NCBI GenBank assembly: GCA_020723725.1
Contig: DYIG01000105.1
Location: 1-6,041, forward strand
Direction of reading: 5' to 3'
Length of the DNA: 6,041 nt
From: Thermaerobacter marianensis
Lineage (GTDB): Bacteria > Bacillota > Sulfobacillia > DYIH01 > DYIG01
How positions within the stretch are numbered: position 1 is the first letter of the stretch; the number at the start of each line of letters is the position of its first letter. A program made the translations under genes and the position numbers. The notes beneath the pieces are model-generated. The model searched no databases. It saw only the letters and a list, made by a program, of their open reading frames with translations, and was not told the DNA's origin. Positions 5,724 through 6,041 of the stretch are shown here, piece after piece.

Positions 5724-6041
5724 TCAAAGAATCTGCTGAAGAATATGGTCTAAGCCTCCTTGCCAGTGCGGCAATTCGAGACCGAAGGTTTTCTGAAATT
5801 TGCGTGTATCGAGACGTGAGTTTGCCGGGCGCTTCGCTGGCGTCGGGTAGTCGGCGGTGGCAATCGCCTGGATCGACTTTGGCGCCGCCCTCAGTGGTTT
5901 TCCGGCATTGATCGCAGCACCGATCACATACCGGGCATAGTCACACCAGTTGGTTTCGCCGCTAGCAACGCAATGGTAAATACCGTAGGGGAAGGAGGTC
6001 GGAGCGCCCGTCTGCTGGCGAACCAGGAGGGCGGTGATGTC
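5724..6041 (-). CDS. rmlD: dTDP-4-dehydrorhamnose reductase RmlD, C-terminal part (gene runs off the right edge)
   Basis: RmlD carries out the last step of dTDP-L-rhamnose synthesis in the cytoplasm, the NAD(P)H-dependent reduction of dTDP-4-keto-L-rhamnose. The frame is open from the window edge at 6041 to a TGA at 5726-5724, giving 105 residues with no start inside the window. A GTG at 5927 is only an internal valine codon. Visible family hallmarks are GIYHCVASGETNW followed by an aromatic-rich DYARYVI segment, and then DYPTPAKRPANSRLDTRK near the end, typical of the substrate-binding C-terminal lobe. The family is about 300 residues long, so roughly the last third is present, and the N-terminal Rossmann fold with the YxxxK catalytic pair lies outside. 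The gene is followed directly by rmlA: the rmlD stop sits 2 bases before the rmlA ATG, so translation is probably coupled. The frame looks intact. Confidence 0.96.
   Translation of the reverse strand, partial: DITALLVRQQTGAPTSFPYGIYHCVASGETNWCDYARYVIGAAINAGKPLRAAPKSIQAIATADYPTPAKRPANSRLDTRKFQKTFGLELPHWQGGLDHILQQIL

Noticed and set aside
5722..5727. TTG start for rmlA two codons upstream
   Set aside because: It is possible and would overlap the rmlD stop, but the ATG at 5721 gives the normal MTQRKGIILAGG start and is preferred.
5260..5739. Plus-strand open frame of 159 residues opposite rmlA
   Set aside because: It lies wholly within the region of intact rmlA and the rmlD end, and it shows no domain.
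5724..5927. A separate 67-residue gene starting at 5927
   Set aside because: The GTG at 5927 is an internal codon. The frame remains open to the window edge and reads through conserved RmlD sequence.

Overview
The window is the 3' portion of an O-antigen (lipopolysaccharide) gene cluster from a Gram-negative bacterium, most likely a proteobacterium. The lineage is inferred from the gene set, the lipoprotein signal and the style of the proteins; no taxonomic marker gene is present. All seven genes lie on the minus strand and are read from position 6041 down to 13. They are packed with 1- to 11-base overlaps or gaps of at most 9 bases, so they look like one operon. No internal promoter or terminator is visible, and no stretch over about 12 bases is without a gene.

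Layout in transcription order. First come the dTDP-L-rhamnose genes: the C-terminal third of rmlD (running off the right edge at 6041), rmlA and rmlC. Next is the ABC-transporter pair for polysaccharide export: wzm (permease) and wzt (ATPase with a C-terminal carbohydrate-binding domain). Then comes a 562-residue WbdD-like protein, with an N-terminal methyltransferase, an atypical kinase and a coiled coil. A small putative lipoprotein of unknown function ends the series.

How they work together. RmlA, RmlC and RmlD make dTDP-L-rhamnose, a sugar donor for the chain. By analogy with E. coli O8/O9a, the WbdD-like enzyme caps the non-reducing end of the finished chain with phosphate and/or methyl. 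Its coiled coil sets how far from the membrane this happens, and so the chain length. The Wzt C-terminal domain then recognises the cap and Wzm/Wzt exports the capped chain. The glycosyltransferases are not in this window.

Base composition divides the window. In hand-counted 60-base rows, the rml genes, wzm and the first third of wzt are about 52-67% GC. From about position 2995 downward, wzt and the WbdD-like gene fall to about 38-48%. The exception is a GC-rich island (about 60-67%) at roughly 525-740 that encodes the coiled coil and contains an in-frame 138-base duplication. The most interesting points are this duplication in a presumed molecular ruler, the mosaic wzt, the pairing of a WbdD-type terminator with L-rhamnose synthesis, and the possibly truncated lipoprotein.
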